Below, piece by piece: positions 1 to 11,332 of a stretch of DNA of 64,000 nucleotides. The notes beneath the pieces are model-generated. The model worked only from the letters and a program-made list of their open reading frames with translations, made no database searches and had not been told where the DNA came from. Position 1 is the first letter of the stretch; every line of letters begins with the position of its first letter. A program made the position numbers and the translations under genes. The stretch comes from Calvatia gigantea (taxonomy: Eukaryota; Basidiomycota; Agaricomycetes; Agaricales; Lycoperdaceae), in NCBI GenBank assembly GCA_025093985.1, contig JACAAK010000013.1, positions 992,001 to 1,056,000 of the forward strand, given 5' to 3'.

Positions 1-779
1 TGTATTCTTAGGTCTTATGATCAAAAGTCTATCCTCAGAGTATAACTTCTTAACATCTTATTAAGTATGCTTAGTAGTTGGGAAGCAACATCTTAAGAGC
101 AGAGAATAAGAGTTTTTGTGTTAAGAGTTATAGATTGAGTCTCTACCTAACCAAGTAGAAATGATGCTGTCTACTGGTCAAGTTAAAGGGTTTATATACT
201 ACAATGGTGTACTACTGTATTGTACTGTATTTGTATGCTACATGTCTATATATGGTATATAAAAGTGGTACAACTTCAAAGTGGTATGACTTTGAATTAT
301 GACATAAGCTGTGCTATTTATGTGCATTAAGTTCTAGATAAGTCTGGCTACATTCTAGGTCATTCTAGTCTTATAGACCTTTCTAGGTATTGTCTAGCTT
401 TGTCTAGAGGTGTCTAGACTTTATAGATGTTCTAGAGTCATTGTAACTGTATTTGTAGAACTGTATAGTATTAAGTATTAGGTTAATACTTAGTCTATTG
501 TTATTATCTTATCATATGGAATATGCTAAGATATATTGCTGTCTTGTAGTAACTACACTAGTTGTAGTATAGTCATTATTAATATGACTTGATGTTGTTA
601 GACTATTAACACTAAGACGTTTACTGATTGTCTTCAGATTATACAAGTCTTTAGAGACATAGTATAAATCATCATATAATCAATATATAATATTGATCAT
701 TAGTCAGGTGATTATGATGTTATTGATTACATCATAATCTTTGTCATTGATAATGTCATAAATATTGATATTCATAACA
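1..779 (-). repeat. LTR-A, partial solo LTR cut by the window edge
   Basis: This AT-rich block reads in reverse complement as the same LTR found at 5297-5846, 6631-7535 and 10519-11327. It shares the promoter block (GGGTTTATATAC near 188-199 is the reverse of GTATATAAACCC) and the terminal ...ATTCATAACA, which is the reversed TGTTATGAAT start. The end at 779 abuts a zinc-knuckle gag frame of element C1, so the LTR interrupts that gene. Bases 780-784 (TAACC) would be one target duplication; the other lies outside the window. No internal coding region of the LTR-A element is visible. Confidence 0.8.
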
Positions 780-910
780 TAACCTGCTATAACTGTAGAA
801 AAGCAGGTCACATTGCCAAGGTCTGCACTGTGCCAAAGAAGATACAAATCTGAGCAGTAGAAGAAACCAACCCAGGAGAGCAGAAGGATTTTTTTGAAGA
901 CTCTGAGTAG
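780..910 (+). pseudogene. gag: C1 gag C-terminus, zinc knuckle and gag stop
   Basis: The frame encodes a CCHC knuckle (CYNCRKAGHIAKVC), then an acidic tail and a TAG stop at 908-910. One internal TGA lies near 851, where another copy has CGA. A run of seven T (889-895) precedes the stop, and the pol frame continues in the -1 frame beyond it, which suggests gag-pol frameshifting. The N-terminal part of gag is outside the window, beyond the LTR-A insertion. The knuckle would bind nucleic acid in the Gag shell. Confidence 0.75.
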
Positions 911-3900
911 GTGCTGTCTCATAAGTCAAAAGGCCTGTATCTAGGATATCAGAAAAATACTACATAATTCCTCAGAAACAAAAGTGTGAATTAAACCTAA
1001 AAGGGACCATCCAAACTCCAAGAAAGGAAATCACGATTGACACCATTGTTGATTCAGGATGCACTACTAGCAGCATTAGTAAAAAGCTTGTAGATGAAGA
1101 ATGAATCCCCACAAAAAAATTAAAACAAGAAATCATGGTCCTCAATGCTGATGGAACAAAAAATCAGGGAGGAAAAGTCACAGAAACGGCCACTATTGAA
1201 ATAGAAATCAAGGAACACAAGAAAACAATTGAAGCATCAGTAGTCCAACTCCAAGACAGAGTGGAAATATTCCTAGGACATGACTGGCTGGTCAGACACA
1301 ACCCCGAAGTAAACTGGAAAAAGGGAGAAATCAAATTCACCTGATGTTTGCCAGACTGCCATTTTCCACACCAGAACATCTAGGTCACTGAAAAAATCCG
1401 AAGCATGGCCATCACAGAAGATATATGGGAAGAAAAAGATGAACCAGACCTGACTGAACCAGCCAATCTACCAGACTATATCCAGCCGTTCACACATCTG
1501 TTCAACAAGATGACCTTTGATAAGCTACCACAATGAACAGAATGGGACCATAAAATAATCCTAACAGAGGACATGCCCAGGGAAATAAGTGCCAGAACGT
1601 ACAACATAACAATCAAGGAACAGGACGAACTCAAAGCCTTTATCAAGGAAAATCTTGAGTCAGGACACATACAACTGTCAAAATCTCCATATGCAGCCCC
1701 CACCTTCTTCATCCCAAAGAAAGATGGTTCAAAATGATTAATTCAAGACTACAGACAACTAAACAACATAGTGGTAAAAGACAAAACACCACTGCCCAGA
1801 ATTGGAGAAGTAATTGACAAACTGGGAAAGGCAAAATACTTCAACAAGCTTGACATCATTTGGGAGTACAACAATATCAGAATCAAGGAAGAAGATGAAT
1901 GGAAAGCAGCATTTCTGACCAATGAAGGGCTATTCAAACTAACAGTAATGTATTTTGGATTAAGCAACTCACTTGGAACATTCTCTAGGATGATGACAAG
2001 TATCTTCTGAGATCTACTACAAAATGGGAATGTTGTAAACTATATGGATAACTTCACAATCCCAGGAGATACCAAGGAACAACTAAGAGAAAGGACAATA
2101 TGATTCCTGACATGAGCAGCAGAATACAACCTCTGTTTTAAATGGACAAAATGCATATTCGATGCTGAAGAAATCCCTATGTTGGAAGTGAAGATAGGAC
2201 ATGGGCACATCAAAATGGAAGAGGAGAAAGTCAAGGCAGTACAAGACTGGCCTGAGCCCAGAAACAAGAAGGGAGTAGAATGCTTCCTAGGCTTTGCCAA
2301 CTACTACCGCCAATTCATAAAGAACTTCAGTAAAATCACGACCCTCCTCAACCAGCTCAAAGGAGCTACTGAATGGAACTGGGAAAAAGAACACCAATCA
2401 GCATTCAATAAACTAAAACAATGAATCACTGAAGAACCCACCCTGATACTGCCATAAAGGAAAGGACAATTTCAAGTAGAAGTTGACACCTCAAACTACA
2501 TATTAGGAGGGGTCCTATCACAGGAACAAGACAAGAAATGGCACCCAATTGCATTTACATCACACACACTTTCCCCAGCAGAACAGAACTATGAAATCTA
2601 TGACAAGGAATTACTAGCCATTATTCATGCCCTAAAAGAATGGTGACACTACCTACTAGACACTGAGGAAAAATTCAAAATCTGGATGGACTACAAAAAT
2701 CTCAAATACTATAGAGAACCACAGAAGCTCAATGGATGACAAGCTTGATGGTATTTGAGATTGCAAGACTACAACTTCATGCTATGACATGTACTAGGCA
2801 AAATGAACACAAAAGCAGACCTACTATCCAGAATTCACCAAGAACCAGATGAGGAGAACGACAGACTAATCACTATGATCCAAGAAAGTTGGCTACAAGA
2901 CAAACTGGAAAACGAAGAAAATTCTGAAGAAGCCATCCTGCTCTGTGCAGAACTATTCATCACACCAACATTCATGGACTGGATAAAGGCAAACCACTGA
3001 AGGGAAACAAGCATCACTGCAAGACTTCTAAACAAAAAATCTGATATCATGGAATATAATGGAATAATCTACAAGAAAGCCAGCATGTATGTACTACCAA
3101 ACCCTACACTCCGAGAAGAAATACTACAACAATACCATGATACACTGGACATGGGACACCCAGGACAACACAGGATGATCGAGCTGATCACCAGAGACTA
3201 CTGGTGGCCAATAATACGAAACAACACCAGGAAATACATCAAAGGATGCCAAAACTGCCAAAGGAATAAACCTCACATAGCACCATTGAAGACACCACTA
3301 CACCCACTCCCAATACCTAATGGGCCATGGGAAGAAATAAGCATCAATCTTATTGGACCACTGCCAGAATCAGAAGGGAAAGATGCTATCCTAGTAGTTG
3401 TTGACTGATTCACAAAAATGATATGGCTCATACCAACAAAAATAGATGTATTCTCAAAAGGAATTGCACAACTTTATAGGAACGAAATATGGAAGCTACA
3501 TGGAGTACCATAGAAAGTCCTTAGTGACTGAGGACCACAGTTTGCATCAGAATTCACTGGAGAATTATTCAAGGGGTTAGGGGTAGAATGAACCCTATCA
3601 ACAGCCTACCATCTCCAAACAGATGGACAAATGGAATGAATCAACCAAGAAGTTGAAACGTACCTATGCTTATACTGCAACTATGAACAAGACAACTGGG
3701 TGAATTGGCTACCCATGGCTGAATTCCAGTACAATAACAAAAAACATAGCAGAATACAAGAGACACCCTTCTACCTCAATTATGGATAACATCCCTGGAA
3801 AGGGAAAGACCATGGAATAACAGACAACCCTAGTAGCACTGAATTCCTAAAACAATTATGAAATGCAAGAGACAACTCCACGGTGGCACTATGATCATAC

Positions 3901-4437
3901 CAAGAAAAGATGAAACAAATCCATGATAACAGCAAGTTGTATATAACACAGTATCAACCCAGTAATGAAGTATGGCTAGAAAATGCAAATATCCATACCA
4001 ATCAGCCATCAAAGAAGCTAGGCCAAAAAAGGTATAGGCCTTTCCAAATCAAGGAAAAGATAGGAGAAGTGGCATACCAGCTCACCCTACCAGAAGGATG
4101 GGCCATCCATGATGTGTTCAATAAACAGCTGTTAATCCCGGTGCAGAAAGCAACATTCCCAAGTCAGCAAAGATCACCAGTGCCCAAGCCAGTGATTATC
4201 AATAATAAAGAAAAATATGAGGTAGAAGAGATCTGAGGATGATGAAAACAGGGATGGGGATATCAATTCCTAGTGCATTGGAAGGGGTACAGTAATGAGG
4301 ATAATATGTGGACAGTAGAATCAAACCTATCCAATGCCCAAGACACAATAGCGGAATACCAAAAAAGGCATCCAGAGGATACCCATAAAAGAGGGGGCAG
4401 AAAAACCAAGAAGTTATCATCCAGACAGAGAAACTAG
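911..4437 (+). pseudogene. pol: C1 pol: protease, RT, RNase H, integrase, chromodomain
   Basis: Aspartic protease is at about 1030-1340 (the DSG motif lies in VDSGCTTSS, with LGHDWL downstream). Reverse transcriptase is at about 1690-2300 (FFIPKKDGS and KLDIIW; the catalytic YMDD has become YMDN near 2041, a G-to-A change). RNase H covers about 2440-2770. Integrase covers about 3100-3800, with the HHCC zinc motif and a DDE core (TAYH.QTDGQ). A chromodomain lies at about 4200-4385 (QFLVHWKGYSNED). Many stops, mostly TGA, interrupt the frame. The TAG at 4435-4437 is the conserved pol stop, followed after two codons by ORF3. Confidence 0.9.
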
Positions 4438-4443
4438 CCAGAC

Positions 4444-5296
4444 ATGCCTTCCTCTCAAGCAAACCATGTTACTATCTACTCATTCATCCACCCCAATCTA
4501 ACTATAATCTCTTCCATTCCTCTCCCAGAATTGGGCAACAGCCAAGCACCCACACCTTAGGGCACTTGTTATAATCTTGCTACCACACCATCCCCAGCAC
4601 AAGGACTCCTCAAAACCCTACTCAAAGATATTGACAAAGCTACCAACAGTGAAATAGAAACTATCACTGCCCAAAATAAACAGCTAGTCATCAATTGATA
4701 CATCACCCTTGCTACCACCTACATCACCTTTGCTGACATGTATGCAGGATTTGCCAATGCATCCTCATCCACCAACCAGCATATCCCAGCCATCTTCCAA
4801 GCCCTAGAACAGTCCACACTCACACCTAGCGAGCAAGACCACATCCACAGTCTCCAAAACCACATAGACCTCAGCCTCAAAGTCTTCAAACACCTTGACA
4901 TTGCTGACATATTCCTGGAGCTTGCCAACATAGCCATGAACCTGCTCAGACAAGACAAGACCACTGAGGACCCAGAAATAGACTTCCTTGTCAACAGAAT
5001 CCACAGCATGCTCTCTGAGCTACACAACACAATCAACCCCACACCACCAACTCACACCAACACCCCTATGGATGAAGAAACCACTGTCTCCATAAAAGAA
5101 GAGGTCAACTCCCTCTGCCATTTCATAAAGACCATTACCCCACTGCAGCTTGTATCAGTTTTTCACCCACCCACAAGGTTCTGCACTGTACTACCAGGCC
5201 AAGAGAAGGACCAACACTACTGGAAAATGATAGTCAAGAACTATTGGGACAATTCCACCATGACTGACTTCCCATTCAATGGCATTCCAGTCTCTA
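4444..5296 (+). pseudogene. C1 ORF3, unknown third retrotransposon protein, 3' truncated
   Basis: ORF3 begins with ATG two codons after the pol stop and is in the same frame as pol. It contains the family features: a Pro/Ser-rich start, a long helical middle (TFADMYAGFANASSSTNQH, with FKHLDIADIFLELANIAMNL downstream) and a C-terminal block with PGQEKDQHYW. Two stops interrupt it (TAG near 4558 and TGA near 4697); from 4738 it is open to the LTR-A insertion at 5297, which removes the last 40 or so codons. No signal peptide or clear membrane segment is seen, so it does not look like an envelope gene. Function unknown. Confidence 0.75.
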
Positions 5297-5846
5297 TGTT
5301 ATGAACTCATATATTTACTTAGATAATACAAGTTCTAGAATGCCTTTAAAGACTAGCTTGTATCTAGACAGACCTAGAACATAGCCAGACTTACCTAGAA
5401 CTTAATATATATAAATAGCACAGCTTATGTCATAATTCAAAGTTGTACCACTTTGAAGTCATACAACATTTGAATACCACATATAGACAAGTAACATATC
5501 AATACAGTACAATACAATAGTACACCGTTGTAGTATATAAACCCCTCAACTTGACCAGTAGACCCCATCGTTTCTACTTGGTTAGGTGGAGACTCAATCT
5601 ATAACTCTTGAAACTCACTCTTAAACTCTACTCTTAAGACCTTGCTTCTAAAGCTATTAAAGTGTACTGCATAAGACATTAAGGAGTTATACTCTGAGGA
5701 TTGACCTCTGATTGTAAGACCTAAGAATATCCAAAGTAATTACATTATTTCATATATTCTTTGAGCCTTCGAGAAGGAGTCCCCTTTGATATCATCTGTG
5801 GATAGATATCGGGTAGAATTAGAACAAATTCTATCTCACTATAACA
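5297..5846 (+). repeat. LTR-A, short variant, with no target duplication
   Basis: It begins TGTTATGAAC and ends ACTATAACA, and carries the family promoter block GTATATAAACCCC near 5532. It is about 350 bp shorter than the copy at 6631-7535 because the AT-rich first part is missing. The flanks differ: CTCTA on the left (inside C1 ORF3) and TCAAC on the right (inside gag of element B). Absence of a target duplication and two unrelated flanking elements suggest recombination between two LTR-A insertions. Confidence 0.8.
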
Positions 5847-5961
5847 TCAACAATATAAACCTAGTCCCTCAAAACCTTGAGTTGACCATAGTAATAGGAT
5901 GTTTAAACTGTCCTGTCCTGTGGCATAGCTACAAAAGGGCACTAAGTAGCCTAACAAGCCA

Positions 5962-6630
5962 GTAGTGTGTTACAATTGTAGTGGCAACCACTATGCCAGT
6001 AATTGTCTGAATAAGGGCAAACAGAAATTATTTCTATGCACTACCCACACTGTGATCAGTAATCTTGAGGACATACCTGAGGAGGAATCCCAGGTAGAAC
6101 TGGAAGAACTAGTGGAGGAAGAGTATGTCTCCATACATGAAGAAGAAATTGACCTTGTCAAGGTCAAGATATATGACTCTGACTATGCAAAGTCCAAGGC
6201 ATTAGGCAACTTTGATTTTCTCCATGCAATGAATGACACTGCAGTAGAGGAAGGCCTGCAGGTAGAGATAGAACCTTAATGCATCAGACATATATAACTT
6301 CATGTCAAAAAGGAGCCTCAGATAAGGCCCCAAGTACCACCAAGTGAGAAACAGTGTCTTGCTATATATGTCAACATCAATGGAGTCAATGCTTGGACCC
6401 TCTGGGACTCAGGAAGTACCATAACTGGGTTAACACCAGCCTTTGCCCATGTGGCTGATGTTGTAGTACACAATCTTGCTGGCCTACACAGTTTACAACT
6501 GGGCACAGTCAGCAGTCAGTCTGTTATTAAGTATAGAGCTAATATCTCCATAAAGATTGGGTTACACAATATTACCACATATGTTGACATGGCCAACTTT
6601 GACTAATATGATTTAATAACAGGGGCTGGA
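5962..6630 (+). pseudogene. gag: Element B gag C-terminus and first half of protease
   Basis: A zinc knuckle (CYNCSGNHYASNC) at 5968-6006 is followed by an acidic linker and then the retroviral-type aspartic protease with WDSGST near 6400. The knuckle spacing is C-X2-C-X3-H-X4-C, one residue short of the normal CCHC motif. A stop at 6279 and a TAA near 6604 interrupt the frame. The protease is cut after ...DLITGAG by the solo LTR at 6631 and resumes at 7541. In the intact element it would mature the Gag-Pol polyprotein. Confidence 0.75.
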
Positions 6631-7535
6631 TGTTATGAATATCAATATTTATGACATTATTAACGTCAAGAATGATGATGTAATCTATGACATCATAATC
6701 AGTAACGTGGTAATCAATATCGTACATTGATTATACAATGATTTATACAACGTCTCTTAAGACTTATATAATATAAAGACATACATCAGAAGTCTTAGCA
6801 TTAACAATACAACAAGAACAAGTCATAGAATCAGTCATAAAGAGACTATGCTATAACTTGTATAGCTACTTGAAAGACGACTATATATCTTAGAGTAATC
6901 CATACTATAAGATAATAGTAAAGGATTAAGTATTATTCTAATACTTAATATGATCTAAAACTATGACGAAAGTCTAGTAACAATCTAGACTAAGACTAGA
7001 ACGATCTAGATGTACTCTATACTTAGTATCTACCTAGAAGCACCTAGAACATACCTAGACTTAATAGGTTATAATTAGAACTCCATTGTTCTACTAATAT
7101 AGGAACTTATATAATACTTCAAAGTCATACCACTTTGAATATCGTACCACTTTTATATACCATATATAGACAAGTAACATACCAATACAATACAATACAG
7201 TAGTACACTGTTGTAGTATATAAACCCCTCAACTTGACCAGTAGACCCCATCGTTTCTACTTGGTTAGGTGGAGACTCAATCTATAACTCTTATCATCCT
7301 CTCTTGTGATCTAAACTTAAGAACCTCTTCTCAGCGACTAAGCCTTACATCATAAGACATCATAGGAGTTATTAATTGAAGGTTCCAGACCTCTGATCAT
7401 AAGATGTAAGGTTATATATAGTTACATTGTAGGTAACTATATTTAGCTGATAAGCCTTCGAGAAGGAGTCCCCTTTGGTATCATCTGCGGATAGATACTG
7501 GGTCAGCGAAGGACAAAGCTGATCTTACTATAACA
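6631..7535 (+). repeat. LTR-A solo LTR in the protease of element B, target duplication CTGGA
   Basis: It starts TGTTATGAATATC and ends CTTACTATAACA, 905 bp long. The 5-base flanks are CTGGA at 6626-6630 and CTGGA at 7536-7540. Removing the LTR and one repeat rejoins the protease frame (DLITGAG then FMRAHNVVLNF). The promoter block GTATATAAACCCC lies near 7217. No internal region remains, so this is a solo LTR left by LTR-LTR recombination. Confidence 0.93.
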
Positions 7536-7540
7536 CTGGA

Positions 7541-9515
7541 TTCATGAGAGCACATAATGTTGTGCTCAACTTCATAAATAACCAAGTAGAACTACTTGAT
7601 AAACACTTTGATGCAGTGAATGTTGCTGGTGAGATGGATTCTCATCTCCATTGGCATTGCACTATGAAGAAGGTTATAGTGGAGGAGATTGATGACCCAA
7701 ATACTCCTCACACTACCAATACTAACTGGGGGTTGATAGACAACTGCCTCCTGGCAAGACTTAATAGTCTCTACTATGACTACCACATGCCAGCAGAATG
7801 GAATGTGATGGTAGATGATATGTCCACCAAATATCAGTTTGGAATGAAAGATATTCCTCAAACTGGATTTCATCAACTAGCTGATGGAGAAGTGAACAAA
7901 CCTATTGTTCTCAACTTTATGAAATATCCTAAGCCTAAGATCTCTGAGGCATTGTAAAATCACAATGCTATGAAGATACCACCCAAGAAAGTACTCAACC
8001 AAGTACTTTGAGGGAAAGCATCTTGGATCATTGGGAAACAACCTGATAAGGTCATAAATAAGCTCAACCTTGAACATTTTTGTAACCAGTGGTATAAAGA
8101 GTTCAAAAATATTATGCAAGGCATGCTTAATGAGCTGCCCCCTCTACATGAAGTCAATTATGAGATAAATCTCATTGATGACAATGTACAGTATAATAAC
8201 TGTACCCCTTGTTACCCTTACTCAATGTGGCCTCAGTTTTATGAAAAACTGGACTGCTATGTGAGAGCTGGCTGGTGGGAGCCTAAACAGGCTATCCAAG
8301 CCTTACCTCTATTATGCATCCCAAAGAAAGACAGTAAACTCAGGACCATCATAGATGCCTACAAGTGCAATGATAACACAGTAAAGGATATTATACCTTT
8401 ACCTAACCAGGAAATCATCTGAGAGGATGTCACCCAAGCAAAATTTCACTTCAAAATTGACTTGGCTGATGCCTATGAACAGGTGCAAATTCACTCTGAG
8501 GACATCAGCAAGACTGCTTTTTCAATGATAGCTGGGACATATCTTAGCCATATTATGCAACAAGAGAATTGTAATACCTCTGCTACATTCCAATGGCTAA
8601 TGACCATGATTTTTCACAATGTTATTGGCATATTTCTACATGCCTACTTAGATGACTGTTTTATCTATTCAGACTCAGTTGAAGATCATGAAGTTCACCT
8701 TTGTATAGTCTTCAAAAGATTAAGAGTGAATCAGCTCTTTATCAAGTGGGCTAAATGTGAGCTGCACACAGACAGAGTGGACTGCCTTGGCCACATCATC
8801 AATGATTAAGATATTCATCCCAACTATGATAAGCTCAATTAGATAATGGAGTGGTACACTCTACAAGTATATAACAATGTCCAGTATTTCATTGGGCTTG
8901 TCAATTATTTGTTGAACTTCCTGCTTGATATATCAGCCTATACTGGGCTAATGATGTCCATCACCCAGAATGGGACATTATTCTATTAGAGACTGCTTTA
9001 CCAGTGATACTTCAATATGATGAAATGTATCTGCCAGAAGACACCTGTGCTGAAGCCCATTGACCCATGCATAGGAGTACCTATCTGGGTTATTTGCAAT
9101 GCTTCTAAGACCAGCATTGGAGCAATGTACAGTCAAGGCCATAAATGGATGAAATGTTGTCCAGCAGGGTTAATATTGCATAAGTTTACACCTATGCAAC
9201 AAAATTATGCAGTACATGAGCTAAAAACACTTACTATCCTTGAAGCCCTAATGTACTGGGAGGATAAACTCATAAATTATAAAATCCACATTATAACTGA
9301 CTATAAAGCACTGGAGTTTTTTAAGACTTAAGCTAACCTATCTAGTTGGCAGCAGAGGTGGATAAACTACCTTGCACAATTCTGGTTTGATATAACATAT
9401 GTCAAAGGAGAAAAGAACAAGGTAGTAGACTGCTTATCTTGCTACTTTGAAAGCAACTTGCTAGGTGAGCTTCATCATCCCACCAAATATGTCAATGTCA
9501 ATGCCCATATTGACC
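7541..9515 (+). pseudogene. pol: Element B pol: end of protease, RT and RNase H
   Basis: The frame opens with the end of protease (FMRAHNVVLNF). RT runs from about 8225 to 8815 (CIPKKDSKLR, FKIDLADAYEQV and the catalytic YLDDC near 8646). The RNase H region lies at about 9040-9350 (VICNASKTSIGAMYSQ and ITDYKALEFF), followed by a connection ending in AHIDLE. Stops occur at about 7954, 8420, 8807, 8840, 8986 and 9329. The frame is interrupted by an LTR at 9521. Roles: cDNA synthesis and RNA strand removal in the virus-like particle. Confidence 0.85.
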
Positions 9516-9520
9516 TAGAA

Positions 9521-10073
9521 TGTTATAAACTTACCCATGGACTTATCATGGACTAAATTTATTTCTCTGTTAATACATTAACCTTCTTTCTAGACCTTTC
9601 TGTTTTTCCTTATACCCCAGTCCTATCTTTATGTATTTACCACATGTATTTCTACCTTCACTTCCTATGACTCATTTCCAGTCATGTTTCTGTTTCACAT
9701 CTTATATTCTTATCATTAGACTTCTATCTACTCATCTCTGACTTCTTTCTATTTATTACTTATCCCCTATGACTCCTTAACTTAGCAATCAACCTATAGA
9801 AGTCTCCCATTGACTCATACCTCTTTACTACATAATCTCTCATCTCTTACTCATAGCTAGTATATAACCCTAAGTAGTACCTCTGTATTACCCTAGGTTA
9901 TTCTAGTAACAAGCTTTCTTATCTTTGCTTGTCTGCTACAAGGTTAACAACCTTGGGGACTGCAGTGACATTTAACTCAGACTTGTCAGACAAGTGTGAG
10001 CTCCAACTTGAGAGAGCAATCTGAAGTCTGCACAGAGGTCATTGAGACTTGTCAATACTTCTGGGCTATAGCA
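9521..10073 (+). repeat. LTR-C, probable solo LTR of a third family
   Basis: The 553 bp block begins TGTTATA and ends TATAGCA, an imperfect inverted terminus. It contains a TATA-like AGTATATAACCC near 9860 and has no coding sequence. The flanks are TAGAA (9516-9520) and TTGAA (10074-10078), a 5-base repeat with one mismatch. Coding sequence of element B continues on both sides: AHIDLE before, and a frame resembling PEGDNL after. No other copy of this LTR is visible in the window. Confidence 0.6.
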
Positions 10074-10078
10074 TTGAA

Positions 10079-10513
10079 CCTCTCCCTGAGTGGAGATAAT
10101 CTGGGCCTAGTTGCAAAGTAAGGTAATACACATAATACAGAATCTAAGAACCTTTCTCAGGACTAGAGCTAGAGAAGCTGAGTGGCATAAAGAATGTCTC
10201 CATGCTATCCAAGTGAAGGGATTGCATTGAAGTTCACAACTTTGAGAGAAACAAGATGCAAAAACTAATGAAGCTAAAGATCTTGAGGAAGCAGATAAGC
10301 AAATTAAGGAAGAAAAGTCTCCCTCTGTGGCTGCTACCTCTGGATCAGTCAGTAAAGTGACACTACCTACAGAACTGACAGTTTCAGATATACTAAAGAA
10401 TCAGCATATCTCTGATAAAGTAATAGAAGTCTCAGATGACTTCTCAGATAAGGTGTGGAATGGATACACAAATAATCTGTTCCTGTCTAAATTGCTGACT
10501 GATGTCAGTTAGC
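10079..10513 (+). pseudogene. pol: Element B pol linker between RNase H and integrase
   Basis: Although broken by stops, the frame reads as the charged linker usual before integrase in Agaricomycete Gypsy elements (EAKDLEEADKQIKEEK), then VTLPTELTVSDILKNQ and NLFLSKLLTDVS. It is interrupted at 10514-10518 by the target duplication ATAAT of the next LTR. After removal of that LTR it continues as FSLEGELLYKKN at 11336 onward. Confidence 0.6.
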
Positions 10514-10518
10514 ATAAT

Positions 10519-11327
10519 TGTTATGGTAAGGCTGGCTTGGTTCTTCACAGGCCCAGTATCTACCAGTTACAGTGATATCAAAGGAGACTCCTTCTTGAAG
10601 GCTTGTCAGCTAATTATAGTTACTTACAATGTAACTATAAATAACTTTATGTCAATAATCAGTCATCAGTTAACCTTCAATAAATAACTCTTATGAAGTC
10701 TTATAGTGTAAACACAGTCATCAAGAAGAGACTTCTTATGATCAGACTATTAGAGAGGATGATAAGAGTTATAGATTGAGTCTCTACCTAACCAAGTAGA
10801 AATGATGGGGTCTACTGGTCAAGTTGAGGGGTTTATATACTACAACTGTATACTACTGTATTATACTATATTGGTATATTACTTGTCTATATATGGTATT
10901 TAAAAGTGGTATGACTTCAAAGTGGTATAACTTTAAATTATTACATAAGATGTTCTATTAAAGCCTATTAAATGTCTAGGTAAAGTCTAGAGTGTTCTAG
11001 ACTATTAAAATGTTTGAGACTTGTTATAATTGTAGAAGTGTATAGTATTAAGTATTAGAATAATACTTAATCTATTACTGTAATCTTGTCATATGGAATA
11101 CATTAAGATATATGGTTGACTTCAAGTAACTATACTAGTTGTAGTATAGTCATCATATAGTTAAATATATGACTTGGTCTTGTTATACTGTTAATATTAA
11201 GATGTTTGACGAATGTCTTTGTATTATACAAGTCTTATAAGATGTTGTATAAATCATCATATAATCAATACTATATATTGATTATAAATAAATGTTTATA
11301 ATGTCATAAATATTGATATTCATAACA
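10519..11327 (-). repeat. LTR-A solo LTR, reversed, target duplication ATAAT
   Basis: It runs from TGTTATGGTAAG to ATTCATAACA on the plus strand, that is, the reverse complement of TGTTATGAAT...CTTACCATAACA. It is 809 bp long and carries the reversed promoter block GGGGTTTATATAC near 10829. The flanks are ATAAT at 10514-10518 and ATAAT at 11328-11332. Excision restores the linker-to-integrase frame of element B. Confidence 0.92.
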
Positions 11328-11332
11328 ATAAT

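Larger units (their letters stand above)
780..5296 (+). mobile_element. Ty3/Gypsy chromovirus C1, truncated at both ends
   Basis: This family C element keeps the end of gag, protease, reverse transcriptase, RNase H, integrase, chromodomain and most of ORF3 in that order. The left end is cut by LTR-A (1-779) and the right end by another LTR-A at 5297, so its own LTRs are missing. Many stop codons sit where other copies have arginine (CGA to TGA), for example 2644 and in the integrase near 3404 and 3527. The copy is dead. Domain order and the C-terminal chromodomain place it among the chromoviruses. Confidence 0.9.
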
